In this document: piece by piece, positions 1 through 7,805 of the stretch
Layout: every line of letters starts with the position of its first letter
Numbering within the stretch: the first letter of the stretch is position 1
Assembly (NCBI GenBank): GCA_031551885.1
Contig: JAVBMX010000022.1
Span: forward strand, 1-64,000
Direction: 5' to 3'
Length of the DNA: 64,000 bases
Source of the DNA: Frigididesulfovibrio sp031551885
Lineage (GTDB): Bacteria; Desulfobacterota; Desulfovibrionia; Desulfovibrionales; Desulfovibrionaceae
The notes under the pieces: generated by a model
The model's database searches: none
What the model was told of the DNA's origin: nothing
What the model saw: only the letters and a program-made list of their open reading frames with translations
Made by a program: the position numbers and the translations under genes

Positions 1-137
<137 letters not shown>

Positions 138-153
138 ATTCCTCTTCTTTATC

Positions 154-1572
154 TTACCCTTCGACTCTCCCATACGTGTCGTCCAGGCGGACGATGTCGT
201 CTTCGCCGAGGTAGGAGCCGGTTTGGATTTCAATCAACTCCAGGGGAATTTTGCCGGGGTTTTCCAGGCGATGGACGTCGCCGATGGGAATGTAGGTCGA
301 CTGGTCTTCATGGACGAGGATTTCCTTGCCGTCGATGGTGACCTTGGCCGTGCCGCGCACCACAACCCAGTGCTCGGCCCGATGATGGTGCTTTTGCAGG
401 GAAAGCCGCTTGCCGGGCGACACGATGATTCGCTTGACCTGAAAACGGTCGGCCAAGGCGATGCCCTGGAAACTGCCCCAAGGGCGGTGGACCACGGCGT
501 GCTCCAGGGGTTCTTTGCGCCCGGCTTTGAGCAGGGCGGCGGCGATGCCTTTCACTTCCTGCGAGCGGTCGCGCGGGGCGACCAGCACGGCGTCGGCCGT
601 TTCCACAACCACCATGTCGCGCAGCCCGACGGCGGCGGTCAGGCGTGACTGGGACAGGATCAGGGTGCCGGTGCAGTCCTCGGCCGTGACGTCGCCCACC
701 AGGGCGTTGCCGGCCGGGTCTTTGCTCTCGACCTCATACAGGCTGTTCCAGGAGCCGAGGTCGCTCCAGGCCACGGGCAGGGGGGCGACGGCCGCGTGGG
801 CGGTGCGCTCCATGATCGCGTAGTCCAGCGACTCGGAACGGCAGGAGGCAAAGGCTTCCTCGCCCAGGCGGATGAAGTCGAGGTCGATGCGCCGGGTTTC
901 GAGCGCCGCGCGGCAGGCTTCGAGAATATCCGGAGCGTGGATCTCGAACTCCCGAATCAGGGTCGAGGCCTTGGCCAGAAACATGCCGCTGTTCCAAAAA
1001 TAGTCGCCGGAGTCCAAAAAACCTTGCGCCGTAACGGAATCAGGTTTCTCCACAAAGCGCGCGACTTCGAAAACATCAAGGGAAAGGGCCGCGCCGCGCT
1101 TGATGTAGCCATAGCCCGTTTCCGAGGCGTTTGGAATAATTCCGAAGGTGATGATGCGCCCGGCCTGAACGGCCGGCAGGGACGACGTCAGGGCCGTTTT
1201 CAGGGGGGCGGGGTCGGCGATGCGGTGATCCGAGGGCAGGATGAGCAGGATCGGGTCGTCGGCCTCGACAAACAATGCGGCCGAGACAATAGCCGGAGCG
1301 GTGTTTCGGCCCACGGGCTCGAGGATGACGGGCGATTTGTCCGGGCCGGGTTGCAGGCCTTCTTCCTGCATCTGGGCCGCCGCGAGGAAGCGGTGCTCCC
1401 GGTTGCAGAGCACCAGGGGAGCGGCCTCCGGGGCCAAAAAGCGCGCCCGAGACAGGGTGTCGCAAAACAGGGTGGACCCGTGCAGGGGCATGAATTGCTT
1501 GGGCAGGCCCTTGCGCGAGGCCGGCCAGAGCCGGGTGCCGTCGCCGCCGCAGAGGATGACCGGTAGAATCAT
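154..1572 (-). CDS. manC: Mannose-1-phosphate guanylyltransferase / mannose-6-phosphate isomerase (bifunctional ManC/AlgA type)
   Basis: Makes GDP-mannose from mannose-1-phosphate and GTP, and in the bifunctional type also interconverts fructose-6-phosphate and mannose-6-phosphate, in the cytoplasm for surface polysaccharide. The 472-residue product has the full family length. The N-terminal nucleotidyltransferase signature GGDGTRLWPASR (about residues 9-20) is followed by PKQF and FVEKP. The C-terminal cupin-like isomerase domain carries RPWGSFQ, the metal-ligand-rich KHHHRAEHW and a D-DTYGR end. I chose the ATG at 1572, which has a GAGG 7 bases upstream. The frame stays open 144 bases further, but that part lies inside repeat A and encodes no family sequence. 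It is the last gene before the poly-C edge and is separated from the upstream oxidoreductase operon by the A repeat. Confidence 0.95.
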   Translation of the reverse strand: MILPVILCGGDGTRLWPASRKGLPKQFMPLHGSTLFCDTLSRARFLAPEAAPLVLCNREHRFLAAAQMQEEGLQPGPDKSPVILEPVGRNTAPAIVSAALFVEADDPILLILPSDHRIADPAPLKTALTSSLPAVQAGRIITFGIIPNASETGYGYIKRGAALSLDVFEVARFVEKPDSVTAQGFLDSGDYFWNSGMFLAKASTLIREFEIHAPDILEACRAALETRRIDLDFIRLGEEAFASCRSESLDYAIMERTAHAAVAPLPVAWSDLGSWNSLYEVESKDPAGNALVGDVTAEDCTGTLILSQSRLTAAVGLRDMVVVETADAVLVAPRDRSQEVKGIAAALLKAGRKEPLEHAVVHRPWGSFQGIALADRFQVKRIIVSPGKRLSLQKHHHRAEHWVVVRGTAKVTIDGKEILVHEDQSTYIPIGDVHRLENPGKIPLELIEIQTGSYLGEDDIVRLDDTYGRVEG

Positions 1573-1603
1573 GGCGCCTCGTGTTGTTGTTGAATGAGAT
1601 TCT

Positions 1604-1750
1604 TTGGGGCTGCCGCCCCAAACCCCGCCTGGGGGAATGATTCCCCCAGACCCCTCATATATCGGCAAATCCGCGCTTCGCGCGGTTTGCCGACAATGGG
1701 GGTGCAGGGGATTCAATCCCCTGCCGGGGGGTGGGGGACGGAGTCCCCCA
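1604..1750. repeat. Family A modular hairpin repeat, complete copy
   Basis: Five hairpins follow one another in 147 bp: TGGGGCTGCCGCCCCA (1605-1620), GGGGGAATGATTCCCCC (1631-1647), a copy-specific palindrome (1662-1693, TCGGCAAA...TTTGCCGA with a GCGC tip), CAGGGGATTCAATCCCCTG (1705-1723) and TGGGGGACGGAGTCCCCCA (1732-1750). The outer modules are almost identical to the copy at 56943-57093, but the central palindrome is unrelated in sequence. It fills the gap between the oxidoreductase gamma gene (stop 1757) and manC (start 1572), both on the minus strand. Confidence 0.85.
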
Positions 1751-1756
1751 TGATAT

Positions 1757-2302
1757 TCATTTCACTGCGTTGTACCCAGTCTCCAGGGCTGCCGCGTTCA
1801 GGGGAATGAGCTTGGCGTAATGGCCGGCGATAACGTGTTCCAGGGCTTTTTGGGCCGCCGCCAGGGGCACGGCGCCGGTGGCTCCCAGGTAGGCCCCGAG
1901 GGCGACCATGTTGGCCGTGCGGGTACCGCCGTGGGCTTCGGACAACGTGTTGGCCGGCACGGCATACGACTTCACCCGCGTGGTCTCGATGGCCGCGTGG
2001 TCGACCAGATCGGCGTTGACGATCTGGATGCCGCCGTCTTCCAGGCGAGGCTGGAATTTGTCCAGCGAGGGCTGGTTCATGATGATCAAGCTCTTGGGAC
2101 GCTTGATGATCGGCGAGCCGATTTCCTCGGACGAGACGACCACCGTGCAGTTGGCCGTGCCGCCGCGCATTTCCGCCCCATAGACCGGGATGAAGGTCAC
2201 GTTCAGGTCCGCTTCCAGGCCGGCCTGGGCCAGCAGGTTGCCGATCAGCAACACCCCCTGGCCGCCGAACCCGGCGATGATCACGTCGGTGTAAACGCTC
2301 AT
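1757..2302 (-). CDS. 2-oxoacid:ferredoxin (acceptor) oxidoreductase, gamma subunit
   Basis: Gamma (catalytic-domain) subunit of a four-subunit ferredoxin-dependent 2-oxoacid oxidoreductase, which oxidatively decarboxylates a 2-oxoacid to the acyl-CoA and reduces ferredoxin in the cytoplasm. The 181-residue protein starts MSVYTDVIIAGFGGQGV, with the family's GxGGQG motif, followed by YGAEMRGGTANC and a C-terminal GAYLGATGAVP stretch. The ATG at 2302 overlaps the stop of the beta gene as ATGA, which fixes the start; an in-frame ATG 24 bases upstream lies within the beta gene. It is the last gene of the cluster ferredoxin-alpha-beta-gamma. The substrate (2-oxoisovalerate or 2-oxoglutarate) cannot be told from this subunit. 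Confidence 0.92.
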   Translation of the reverse strand: MSVYTDVIIAGFGGQGVLLIGNLLAQAGLEADLNVTFIPVYGAEMRGGTANCTVVVSSEEIGSPIIKRPKSLIIMNQPSLDKFQPRLEDGGIQIVNADLVDHAAIETTRVKSYAVPANTLSEAHGGTRTANMVALGAYLGATGAVPLAAAQKALEHVIAGHYAKLIPLNAAALETGYNAVK

Positions 2303-3144
2303 GCCGTCACCTCCGCGCAGGTGCACTCGGCCGGGGCGTCTTTGAACACCCCCAGAGGGAAGGCCGGGATCATTTCTTTGGCGATGCGCTCGTTGGAGGC
2401 CACGGCCGAAAGCCGCCAGTTGGTCGGGCAGCCCGAGAGCAGCTCGACAAACCCGAGGCCGAGCTTGCGTTCCTGAACCTCAAAGGCCCGGCGCAGCGCC
2501 TTTTTTGCCTGGCGGATATGCTTGACGTCGTGCAGGGAAACGCGGGCGGCGTAAGCCGTGCCGTCGAGCCCGGCAATGATTTCGGTCATCCGGATGGGTC
2601 CGCCTTCGCGTTCGGCGCAGCGGCCTTCCGGGCAGGTGGTGGTCTTTTGGCCGGGCAGGGTGGTGGGGGCCATCTGGCCGCCGGTCATGCCGTAAACCGT
2701 GTTGTTCACGAACACGATGCTCATGTTCTCGCCCCGCGCGGCCGCGTGAATGATTTCGGCAATGCCGATGGAGGCCAGGTCGCCGTCGCCCTGATAGGTG
2801 AAGACAAACGCGTCGGGCCGGGCGCTTTTGACCCCGGTGCCGGCCGCCGGGCCGCGCCCGTGGGGGGCTTCGAGCACATCCACGTCGATATAGTTATAGA
2901 TGAAGGCCGAGCAACCGATGGAAGCGATGCACACGGCCTTTTCCCGCAGGTTCATTTCATCCAGCAGCTCGGCCACAATACGGTGGACGATGCCGTGATG
3001 GCAGCCGGGGCAGAAGTGCGTGGCCCGCTCAAGCAGCGAACGCGGATGCGTGTTGACGGCCCGTTCGCCCGGCAGGGGCGCGCAGGTCAAATCGCAGGCC
3101 GCGACGTCTTCCGGGGCGGCGAATTCGTCAAGATCCGGGGTCAT
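2299..3144 (-). CDS. 2-oxoacid:ferredoxin oxidoreductase, beta subunit (thiamine diphosphate-dependent)
   Basis: Beta subunit that binds thiamine diphosphate. The 281-residue protein has the CPGCHHG motif near residue 45 and the TPP/Mg motif GDGDLASIG about 30 residues before VNNTVYGMTGGQ, the expected GDG-x(~26)-NN arrangement. Its start ATG (3144) overlaps the alpha stop by four bases and its own stop overlaps the gamma start in the same way, so the subunits are probably translationally coupled. The N-terminal 30 residues before the conserved region are longer than in many homologues. The two further cysteines at TTCPEGRCAE may serve structure or cluster binding; that is inference. Confidence 0.93.
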   Translation of the reverse strand: MTPDLDEFAAPEDVAACDLTCAPLPGERAVNTHPRSLLERATHFCPGCHHGIVHRIVAELLDEMNLREKAVCIASIGCSAFIYNYIDVDVLEAPHGRGPAAGTGVKSARPDAFVFTYQGDGDLASIGIAEIIHAAARGENMSIVFVNNTVYGMTGGQMAPTTLPGQKTTTCPEGRCAEREGGPIRMTEIIAGLDGTAYAARVSLHDVKHIRQAKKALRRAFEVQERKLGLGFVELLSGCPTNWRLSAVASNERIAKEMIPAFPLGVFKDAPAECTCAEVTA

Positions 3145-4265
3145 TTTGTCCTCCCGCCGGAGCCGGCAATGCGTTGCAGCTCTTCCAGAATGGGGCCGGT
3201 ATAGTCGTCCGAGGCGGGCAGATCCCCCGGCATCCAGCCGAAAAAGGTAGAATCCGCGTGCTTGCGCACAGCCAGACGCACGTCGTCGACCATCTGGCCG
3301 GTGTTGTGCTCAATGGTCAAAAAGCGTTTGCCCGCGGTGGCCAAATCGGCCAGCACTTTGTCCGGGAACGGATACAGGGTGATCGGCCGGACCAGCCCAA
3401 CCTTGTACCCCTTGGCCCGCAACGACCGGACCGCGCTCTTGGCGATGCGCCCGGATGACCCGAAGGCCACCACGATCAGGTCCGCGTCTTCGGTCTCAAA
3501 GCTTTCGGCTCTCGCTTCCGCGCTCATGGAGGCATACTTGGCCGCCAGGTGCCGGTTGTGTTTGCCCAGCGCGCCTTCTTCCAGGCGCAGGGATTTGATC
3601 AGCCGGGCCTGTCTGCCTTTACAGCCCGAAAGTTCCCAATCGGCCGCGTCGGCGTTGTCCGGCTTGCCGGGTTTCCACAGGGTCACGGCCTCCTTCATGG
3701 TGCCGATGATCCCGTCGCCGTGCAAAATGACCGGGGTATGGTAGCGGTAGGCCAGATCCAGGGCCAGGATGGTCAAATCATAGGCCTCCTGGCAGCCCGA
3801 GGGCGCGAGCACCAACGTGCGGTAGTCGCCGTGGCCGCCTCCCCGCGTAGACTGATAATAGTCGCCCTGGCCGGTACAGATGTCGCCCAGGCCCGGGCCG
3901 CCCCGGTTCATGTTCACGATCAGGCAGGGCAGTTCGCTCCCGGCCATGTACGAGATGGATTCCTGCATCAGCGAGATGCCGGGACTGGACGACGAGGTCG
4001 CCGCGCGGATGCCCGCTCCGGCCGCGCCGAGCAGCATGTTTCCGGCCGCGACTTCGCTTTCGGCCTGGACAAACCGGCCGCCGATTTTGGGCAGCTCAAC
4101 CGAAAGGTATTCCGGAATGTCGTTCTGGGGCGTGATCGGGTAGCCGAAGTAACAGCGTACCCCGGCCGCGAGCATGCCGCGGGCCACGGCCTCGTTGCCC
4201 TTGAGCAGGAGCTTGTCGCCCGCGGGCCGGGCCGGAGCGCCGGTAAGGGTCGCGTTCGCGGTCAT
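3141..4265 (-). CDS. vorB: 2-oxoacid:ferredoxin oxidoreductase, alpha subunit (VorB/KorA type)
   Basis: Alpha subunit of the complex. The 374-residue protein contains KGNEAVARG near the start, CYFGYPITPQNDIPEY, the QAESEVAA segment, SSSSPGISLMQE and RGGPGLGD, an arrangement known from 2-oxoisovalerate (VorB) and 2-oxoglutarate (KorA) ferredoxin oxidoreductases. The ITPQNEIPEY-like block and the lack of a longer N-terminal gamma fusion favour the VorB-type, but substrate specificity is not proven. The ATG at 4265 overlaps the ferredoxin stop (ATGA at 4262-4265); the frame stays open upstream but only runs antisense-like through the ferredoxin gene. With its neighbours it forms a tight four-gene operon read leftward. 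Confidence 0.92.
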   Translation of the reverse strand: MTANATLTGAPARPAGDKLLLKGNEAVARGMLAAGVRCYFGYPITPQNDIPEYLSVELPKIGGRFVQAESEVAAGNMLLGAAGAGIRAATSSSSPGISLMQESISYMAGSELPCLIVNMNRGGPGLGDICTGQGDYYQSTRGGGHGDYRTLVLAPSGCQEAYDLTILALDLAYRYHTPVILHGDGIIGTMKEAVTLWKPGKPDNADAADWELSGCKGRQARLIKSLRLEEGALGKHNRHLAAKYASMSAEARAESFETEDADLIVVAFGSSGRIAKSAVRSLRAKGYKVGLVRPITLYPFPDKVLADLATAGKRFLTIEHNTGQMVDDVRLAVRKHADSTFFGWMPGDLPASDDYTGPILEELQRIAGSGGRTK

Positions 4266-4492
4266 GGCTGTTCCTTTTTCATTTTTGTGGTGAAAACCCG
4301 AATGGCCATGTCCGGGCAAATCAGGGCGCAGGAGCCGCAGCCCGTGCATTTGCCCATGTCCGAGATCCCGGCGACCTTGTAGCCCTGCCGGTTCAGCGTC
4401 TCGGTCTGGATGATGATGCTCTTGGGGCAGACCGTGGAGCAGAGCATGCAGCCCTTGCAGCGGTCCGCGAGAAATATGGTGCGCGAAGACAT
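4262..4492 (-). CDS. 4Fe-4S dicluster ferredoxin subunit (delta) of the 2-oxoacid oxidoreductase
   Basis: First gene of the operon: a 76-residue 2[4Fe-4S] ferredoxin that carries electrons from the thiamine site to external ferredoxin. Two classic cluster motifs are visible, CKGCMLCSTVCP (about residues 13-24) and CTGCGSCALICP (about 49-60). The frame is open for another 80 codons upstream, but this stretch is low-complexity and sits in the intergenic repeat region. The ATG at 4492 is preceded by AAGG with suitable spacing and gives the normal length for the delta subunit. The protein is highly basic at its C-terminus. The promoter should lie in the gene-poor stretch upstream of 4492. Confidence 0.93.
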   Translation of the reverse strand: MSSRTIFLADRCKGCMLCSTVCPKSIIIQTETLNRQGYKVAGISDMGKCTGCGSCALICPDMAIRVFTTKMKKEQP

Positions 4493-4832
4493 ACGGTATC
4501 CTTGGGGCGGTTTGCTTGGCGGCCCGTAACGCAAAAGCGGAATATAGCCCCTTTCGCCGTAAAAGCAAATTGGCGGGGTGGGAGCGGGGGCCGGGGGACG
4601 GGCGGATGGAGGAGCGAAGAGGTGGGAAGAAGAGAGGGGGAAAAGGGAGAGTATTTTTGTTGGGAGCGTTGCCCCGGTTTCCTCGGGGGAAATGATTTCC
4701 CCCGAACCCCCTCGATTGGAGAGAGAGACGCTTGGCAAGGTGGAAGCAGTGCGCGCTTATAAGCTGTCCTGCATGAAGATTTTTAGTGTCCTATTGGTGC
4801 GGGTACGAAACTGTGACTCGCGCCTTGCCGGC

Positions 4833-4884
4833 GCATTCCGGCCCGGCCGGGTACCCGGAACGTCTCTGCACTGGGCCGGAATGC
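4833..4884. repeat. Family C palindromic repeat, copy 1
   Basis: A 52-bp element with 12-bp inverted arms GCATTCCGGCCC / GGGCCGGAATGC enclosing CCGGGTACCCGG and the block AACGTCTCTGCA. Near-identical 52-bp copies lie at 9198-9249 (opposite strand) and 44458-44509, and similarity extends into the flanks (a CTCGCGCC block upstream and AATGTCTCAAGACCGGC downstream, echoed at 26113-26150). Confidence 0.85.
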
Positions 4885-5186
4885 TCCCAAATGTCTCAAG
4901 ACCGGCCGCATGCCTTTATAGAAGGAGTACCGGTAAGAAGGGTGGCGCCGGGAAGCTTCTTTGGCTCGACCATATACCTTTGCGGGGTGAAGGATATGAG
5001 CGGTATTGCGCAGGGGAATCGCCTTCGGCTTGGCCGAGTCTTTTGGACCGGCGACCGCCGTTGTATAGTGCAAAAGATTTGTTGAGACGCAAAGGATTGA
5101 TGTGGCCGCGAGAGCGCGGCGGCATTCAGGCAGGGCGCGCAGGGAGACCCCGGACCGAGCGGAGCGAAGGAGGAGGCTCCCGAAGC

Positions 5187-5234
5187 CCCGAGGAGCTTTT
5201 TCCCGACTGTAAGGAGGGGAAAGAGCTCCTCGGG
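5187..5234. other. Strong 18-bp hairpin
   Basis: CCCGAGGAGCTTTTTCCC (5187-5204) pairs with the second arm ending GAGCTCCTCGGG at 5234, with a single mismatch and a loop of about 12 bases. It lies 230 bases downstream (in the minus-strand sense, upstream) of nothing recognisable, so it is either a stand-alone structured RNA, a terminator remnant or another palindromic repeat with only one copy in this window. Confidence 0.6.
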
Positions 5235-5463
5235 AGCTAAGCCCTGCCGCCAGGAAACGTCAAGCGGGTCCAGGGGTGCAACCCCTGGCGTGTGGGGGGG
5301 CAGGGGGGGTATCACGAGATACCCCCCCACTGCCCACGCGGAGCGGACAACGTGAAATTGAAAGAAAAAGAGCTTTCGGTCGCAGGACCGAGAAGGAGCG
5401 ACGGGAGCTGTTCGTCGGTCTCTTCCTTTCAGGTTTTCAGTTACCATAATGAGATGTCGCCAC

Positions 5464-6270
5464 CTACCGATTACACCCCAACTCAGGACAAAATTCCAAC
5501 GCTTGAGGAGTGAGGCCGGCTCGCCCGGCGACAATCTGATGCAGAACAAGAGCGGGCTCGACGCAAGGCTCGGCCGGGCCGCAGGACCCGTTCGGGCGGG
5601 CTTCGGCCAGAACGAGGGTATCCGGTGCATCCGCGAAGGAACGCACGGGCCTCAGGCGCGATAGGCCGAGGCGGGCGGATTCCAAAGCCGCTCGCAGATC
5701 GGTCAGGCGCTCGGCAGGGTAGACCGCGACGAACCGGCCTTCCGGGCGCAGGCAAAAGGCCGCCGCTCGGCAGAAATCCGGCAGGGTGTGGGGTCCGTCT
5801 TCAAACAGGGCGCGGGCGCGTAAACCGCTGGGCGGCAAACGGCCGTGGCCTCTGCGCCGATACGGCGGGTTGGCCAGAACCACGGCCATGCTTGCCCGGA
5901 GATCTTCCGGCAGCACCCCCCCCAGGTCGGCTTCCACCACCCGGATCCGCTCCGTCAGGCCCAAGAGTGCGGCATTGCGGCGGATGGATTCACAAAGAAC
6001 GGGTTCTCGCTCGACCGCCGTCACCTGAAGCCCCGGCAAACGGAGCAGGGCGGCGAATCCGGCCACACCGCAGCCCGCTCCTAAATCGGCAAGCTTATCG
6101 TCAACTTGCTGAAGCTGCGCGAAAGCCGCAGGCAAAAGGGAGGCAAGGGAAAAACGGAAACTGCCTTCCGGTTGGAACAACCCGCGCGGAAAGAATCGTC
6201 GCGCTTCGGCGATATGATCCGCATCGAGATTGGCGGAGAAGGGCGTGGGTTGATTTCGCCGTGATATCAT
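5464..6270 (-). CDS. Class I SAM-dependent methyltransferase, TrmN6 (YfiC)-like
   Basis: Probably an N6-adenine methyltransferase acting on tRNA1(Val) A37 or a related RNA. The 268-residue protein has a Rossmann-type SAM site LADLGAGCGVAGFA (about residues 60-73), the acidic ribose-binding VEREPVLCESIRRN and the catalytic NPPYR motif (about residues 134-138) typical of N6-adenine/glutamine methylases. The length matches the TrmN6 family (about 245-260). The ATG at 6270 has no clear ribosome site; I see no better in-frame start. It is divergent from the gene at 6341 with 70 bases between them, room for back-to-back promoters. The exact substrate is inferred from the family only. Confidence 0.82.
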   Translation of the reverse strand: MISRRNQPTPFSANLDADHIAEARRFFPRGLFQPEGSFRFSLASLLPAAFAQLQQVDDKLADLGAGCGVAGFAALLRLPGLQVTAVEREPVLCESIRRNAALLGLTERIRVVEADLGGVLPEDLRASMAVVLANPPYRRRGHGRLPPSGLRARALFEDGPHTLPDFCRAAAFCLRPEGRFVAVYPAERLTDLRAALESARLGLSRLRPVRSFADAPDTLVLAEARPNGSCGPAEPCVEPALVLHQIVAGRAGLTPQALEFCPELGCNR

Positions 6271-6340
6271 TTCATTTATAATTCGCTGTGTTGGAGTCCA
6301 CGATCTTGCCGGTCTCGCGGGTTTTTGCTACTTTGCACCC

Positions 6341-6847
6341 ATGACGAACGTCACGCACTCTCTGCCCATTTCCGAAGAACAAAGCCCCCAATCCTTGTAC
6401 AGCGCCGAAGAGGTGCTTCGCAACTTTGAAGGGCTGCTCGATTCCTTTGACTTCAAAGCCGAGCTGCCGGGCCTCGGCATCGGCGGCGGACCGCTGCAAA
6501 TGGTGCGCCGCAAGCGGGCGATACGCGAGCTGAATGCTTTGACCGTCGGGCTGTGGCACTTGGCTTTGCTGCGCTCGTTCCCCAACGATGCGGATGACTT
6601 CCTCAAGCGCTATCTGGAAACGTCCCCGCGCTTCGCCGGCACAGATAAAGAATCCGCCAAATTACGCGCCCGGATCGGCATTTACGTGGATTTGCTCAAA
6701 GACAAACGCGATACGGACTTTCTGCCGGTCGCCTCATACCTTGCGGAAGTGCTGGCCCTGAACGCCGAGGATTCCGCCTCCCTGCGCCTGAAAGTTTCCC
6801 TGCTGACCCGCTCGCTCTACACCTGGATTTTCGACCGCCTGGTTTAG
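6341..6847 (+). CDS. Conserved hypothetical protein, 168 aa
   Basis: I do not recognise this protein. It is a soluble, mostly helical sequence without signal peptide or membrane segment. A glycine patch (LPGLGIGGGPLQMVRRKRAIREL, about residues 43-65) precedes a long amphipathic region, and the C-terminal half (SLRLKVSLLTRSLYTWIFDRLV) is hydrophobic at one face. Codon use is like that of neighbouring genes, which supports it as a real gene. It is divergent from the TrmN6-like gene and followed at once by a hairpin with a T-run (6848-6900). No operon partner is visible. Confidence 0.75.
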   Translation: MTNVTHSLPISEEQSPQSLYSAEEVLRNFEGLLDSFDFKAELPGLGIGGGPLQMVRRKRAIRELNALTVGLWHLALLRSFPNDADDFLKRYLETSPRFAGTDKESAKLRARIGIYVDLLKDKRDTDFLPVASYLAEVLALNAEDSASLRLKVSLLTRSLYTWIFDRLV

Positions 6848-6900
6848 GGGCCGTTTCCAAATAAATCTTTCGCCCAATTACTGCGTCAAACGGCCCTTTT
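6848..6900 (+). terminator. Rho-independent terminator of the 6341-6847 gene (long loop)
   Basis: GGGCCGTTT (6848-6856) pairs with AAACGGCCC (6888-6896), followed by TTTT. The loop of about 31 bases is long for a terminator, so efficiency is uncertain, but the position one base after the stop codon fits. Confidence 0.55.
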
Positions 6901-7056
6901 GCTCCGGTCGAGTGGCGTAAGAGTACACTCCCTTCATAAAAAAGCGTTCCTCCTTGGCAGAAAACGAAACTCCTCGTAGCGTACCCGCCGCCGGGGGTCT
7001 GCCGGTGTTTCGTCCTGCAAAAATCCCGATGTCTGTTGCGACTCTGTCCTCTCCCC

Positions 7057-7623
7057 TTAGTCCAGCTTTCGGACAATCCGGGCCGGGTTGCCCGCCACGA
7101 GCGCGTTCGCCGGTACATCACGCGTGACCACGGCCCCGGCCGCGATTACCGCACCGTCTCCAATGCTCACGCCCGGCAGGACAATCGCCCCGCCGCCGAT
7201 CCAGACAGTATGACCCAGCCGCACCGGACGGGCGTATTCCACGCCTTGGGCGCGGCGGGCGGCACCCAGAGGATGGTTGACCGTATAGATGTGTGCGCCG
7301 GGGCCGATCAGGCAGTCGTCGCCGATCTCGAGCCTGCCCACGTCGAGGAACACGCAGTTGTAGTTGGCGTAAAAACGTTTTCCGATGTGGATGTTGTAGC
7401 CATAGTCGCAGAAGAAGGGCGGCTCGATGTAGGCGCGGTCGTCGCCCACGGCGGCGAAAAGTTCCCGCAGCAGGGCGAGCCGGGCCGGAAAGTCGTCGTC
7501 GTCGGAGGTGTTGTATCGGCGCTGCAGTTGCCTGGCGCGCAGGCGATCCGCCGCGAGTTCCGGGTCGGCGGACGAAAAAAGCTCCCCGGCGAGCATTTTT
7601 TCCTTTTCCGAGAGCGTATTCAT
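7057..7623 (-). CDS. maa: Maltose/galactoside O-acetyltransferase family protein (left-handed beta-helix)
   Basis: Transfers an acetyl group from acetyl-CoA to a sugar hydroxyl in the cytoplasm. The 188-residue protein opens MNTLSEKEKMLAGELF, matching the Mac/Maa domain, then runs AYIEPPFFCDYGYNIHIGKRFYAN and the hexapeptide-repeat helix with the catalytic His in YTVNHPL and the acetyl-CoA site VWIGGGAIVLPGVSIGDGAVI. It ends in AGNPARIVRKL as usual. A GTG start 48 bases upstream is in frame but lies inside a terminator hairpin, so ATG 7623 is preferred although its ribosome site is weak. The actual acceptor sugar may be a cell-surface glycan precursor rather than maltose. Confidence 0.9.
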   Translation of the reverse strand: MNTLSEKEKMLAGELFSSADPELAADRLRARQLQRRYNTSDDDDFPARLALLRELFAAVGDDRAYIEPPFFCDYGYNIHIGKRFYANYNCVFLDVGRLEIGDDCLIGPGAHIYTVNHPLGAARRAQGVEYARPVRLGHTVWIGGGAIVLPGVSIGDGAVIAAGAVVTRDVPANALVAGNPARIVRKLD

Positions 7624-7656
7624 TCGGCAATTGTCCGGTAAGTTTTCAAAATGAAA

Positions 7657-7687
7657 CGGCGCGGCCTTCACAGGAAAGCCGCGCCGT
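7657..7687 (-). terminator. Rho-independent terminator downstream of the UDP-GlcNAc 4-epimerase gene
   Basis: CGGCGCGGC and GCCGCGCCG form a GC-rich stem around CTTCACAGGAAA. On the minus strand it is followed by TTTCATTTTGAAAA, giving a T-rich tail about 120 bases after the epimerase stop at 7806. It lies just upstream of the acetyltransferase start. Confidence 0.7.
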
Positions 7688-7805
7688 TATGGGAGTATTT
7701 ACATGGACAGTCGTTCTTGCGTCGGAACGGCGACAAGAGCGGGGTATTGCCGGGCCGGGCGCTTGGCGCGCGGGTCCACGGTCATGGGTTTCCCTGGTCG
7801 CGGCA

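Larger units (their letters stand above)
4493..5463. other. Gene-free stretch of about 970 bases with hairpin repeats
   Basis: I see no convincing gene here; short open frames on both strands are proline/arginine-rich and overlap one another. The stretch holds a partial A module (about 4659-4715, including GGGGGAAATGATTTCCCCC), a family C palindrome (4833-4884), a long hairpin (5187-5234) and an A-like GC block (5266-5330) with CCAGGGGTGCAACCCCTGG and GGGGGGGTATC/GATACCCCCCC. It separates the minus-strand oxidoreductase operon from the minus-strand methyltransferase gene and must contain the operon promoter, which I could not place. Confidence 0.7.

Noticed and set aside
1604..1750. CRISPR array or tandem repeat interpretation of the serial hairpins
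   Set aside because: The units are different hairpins in fixed order rather than one direct repeat with equal spacers, and no cas gene is present.
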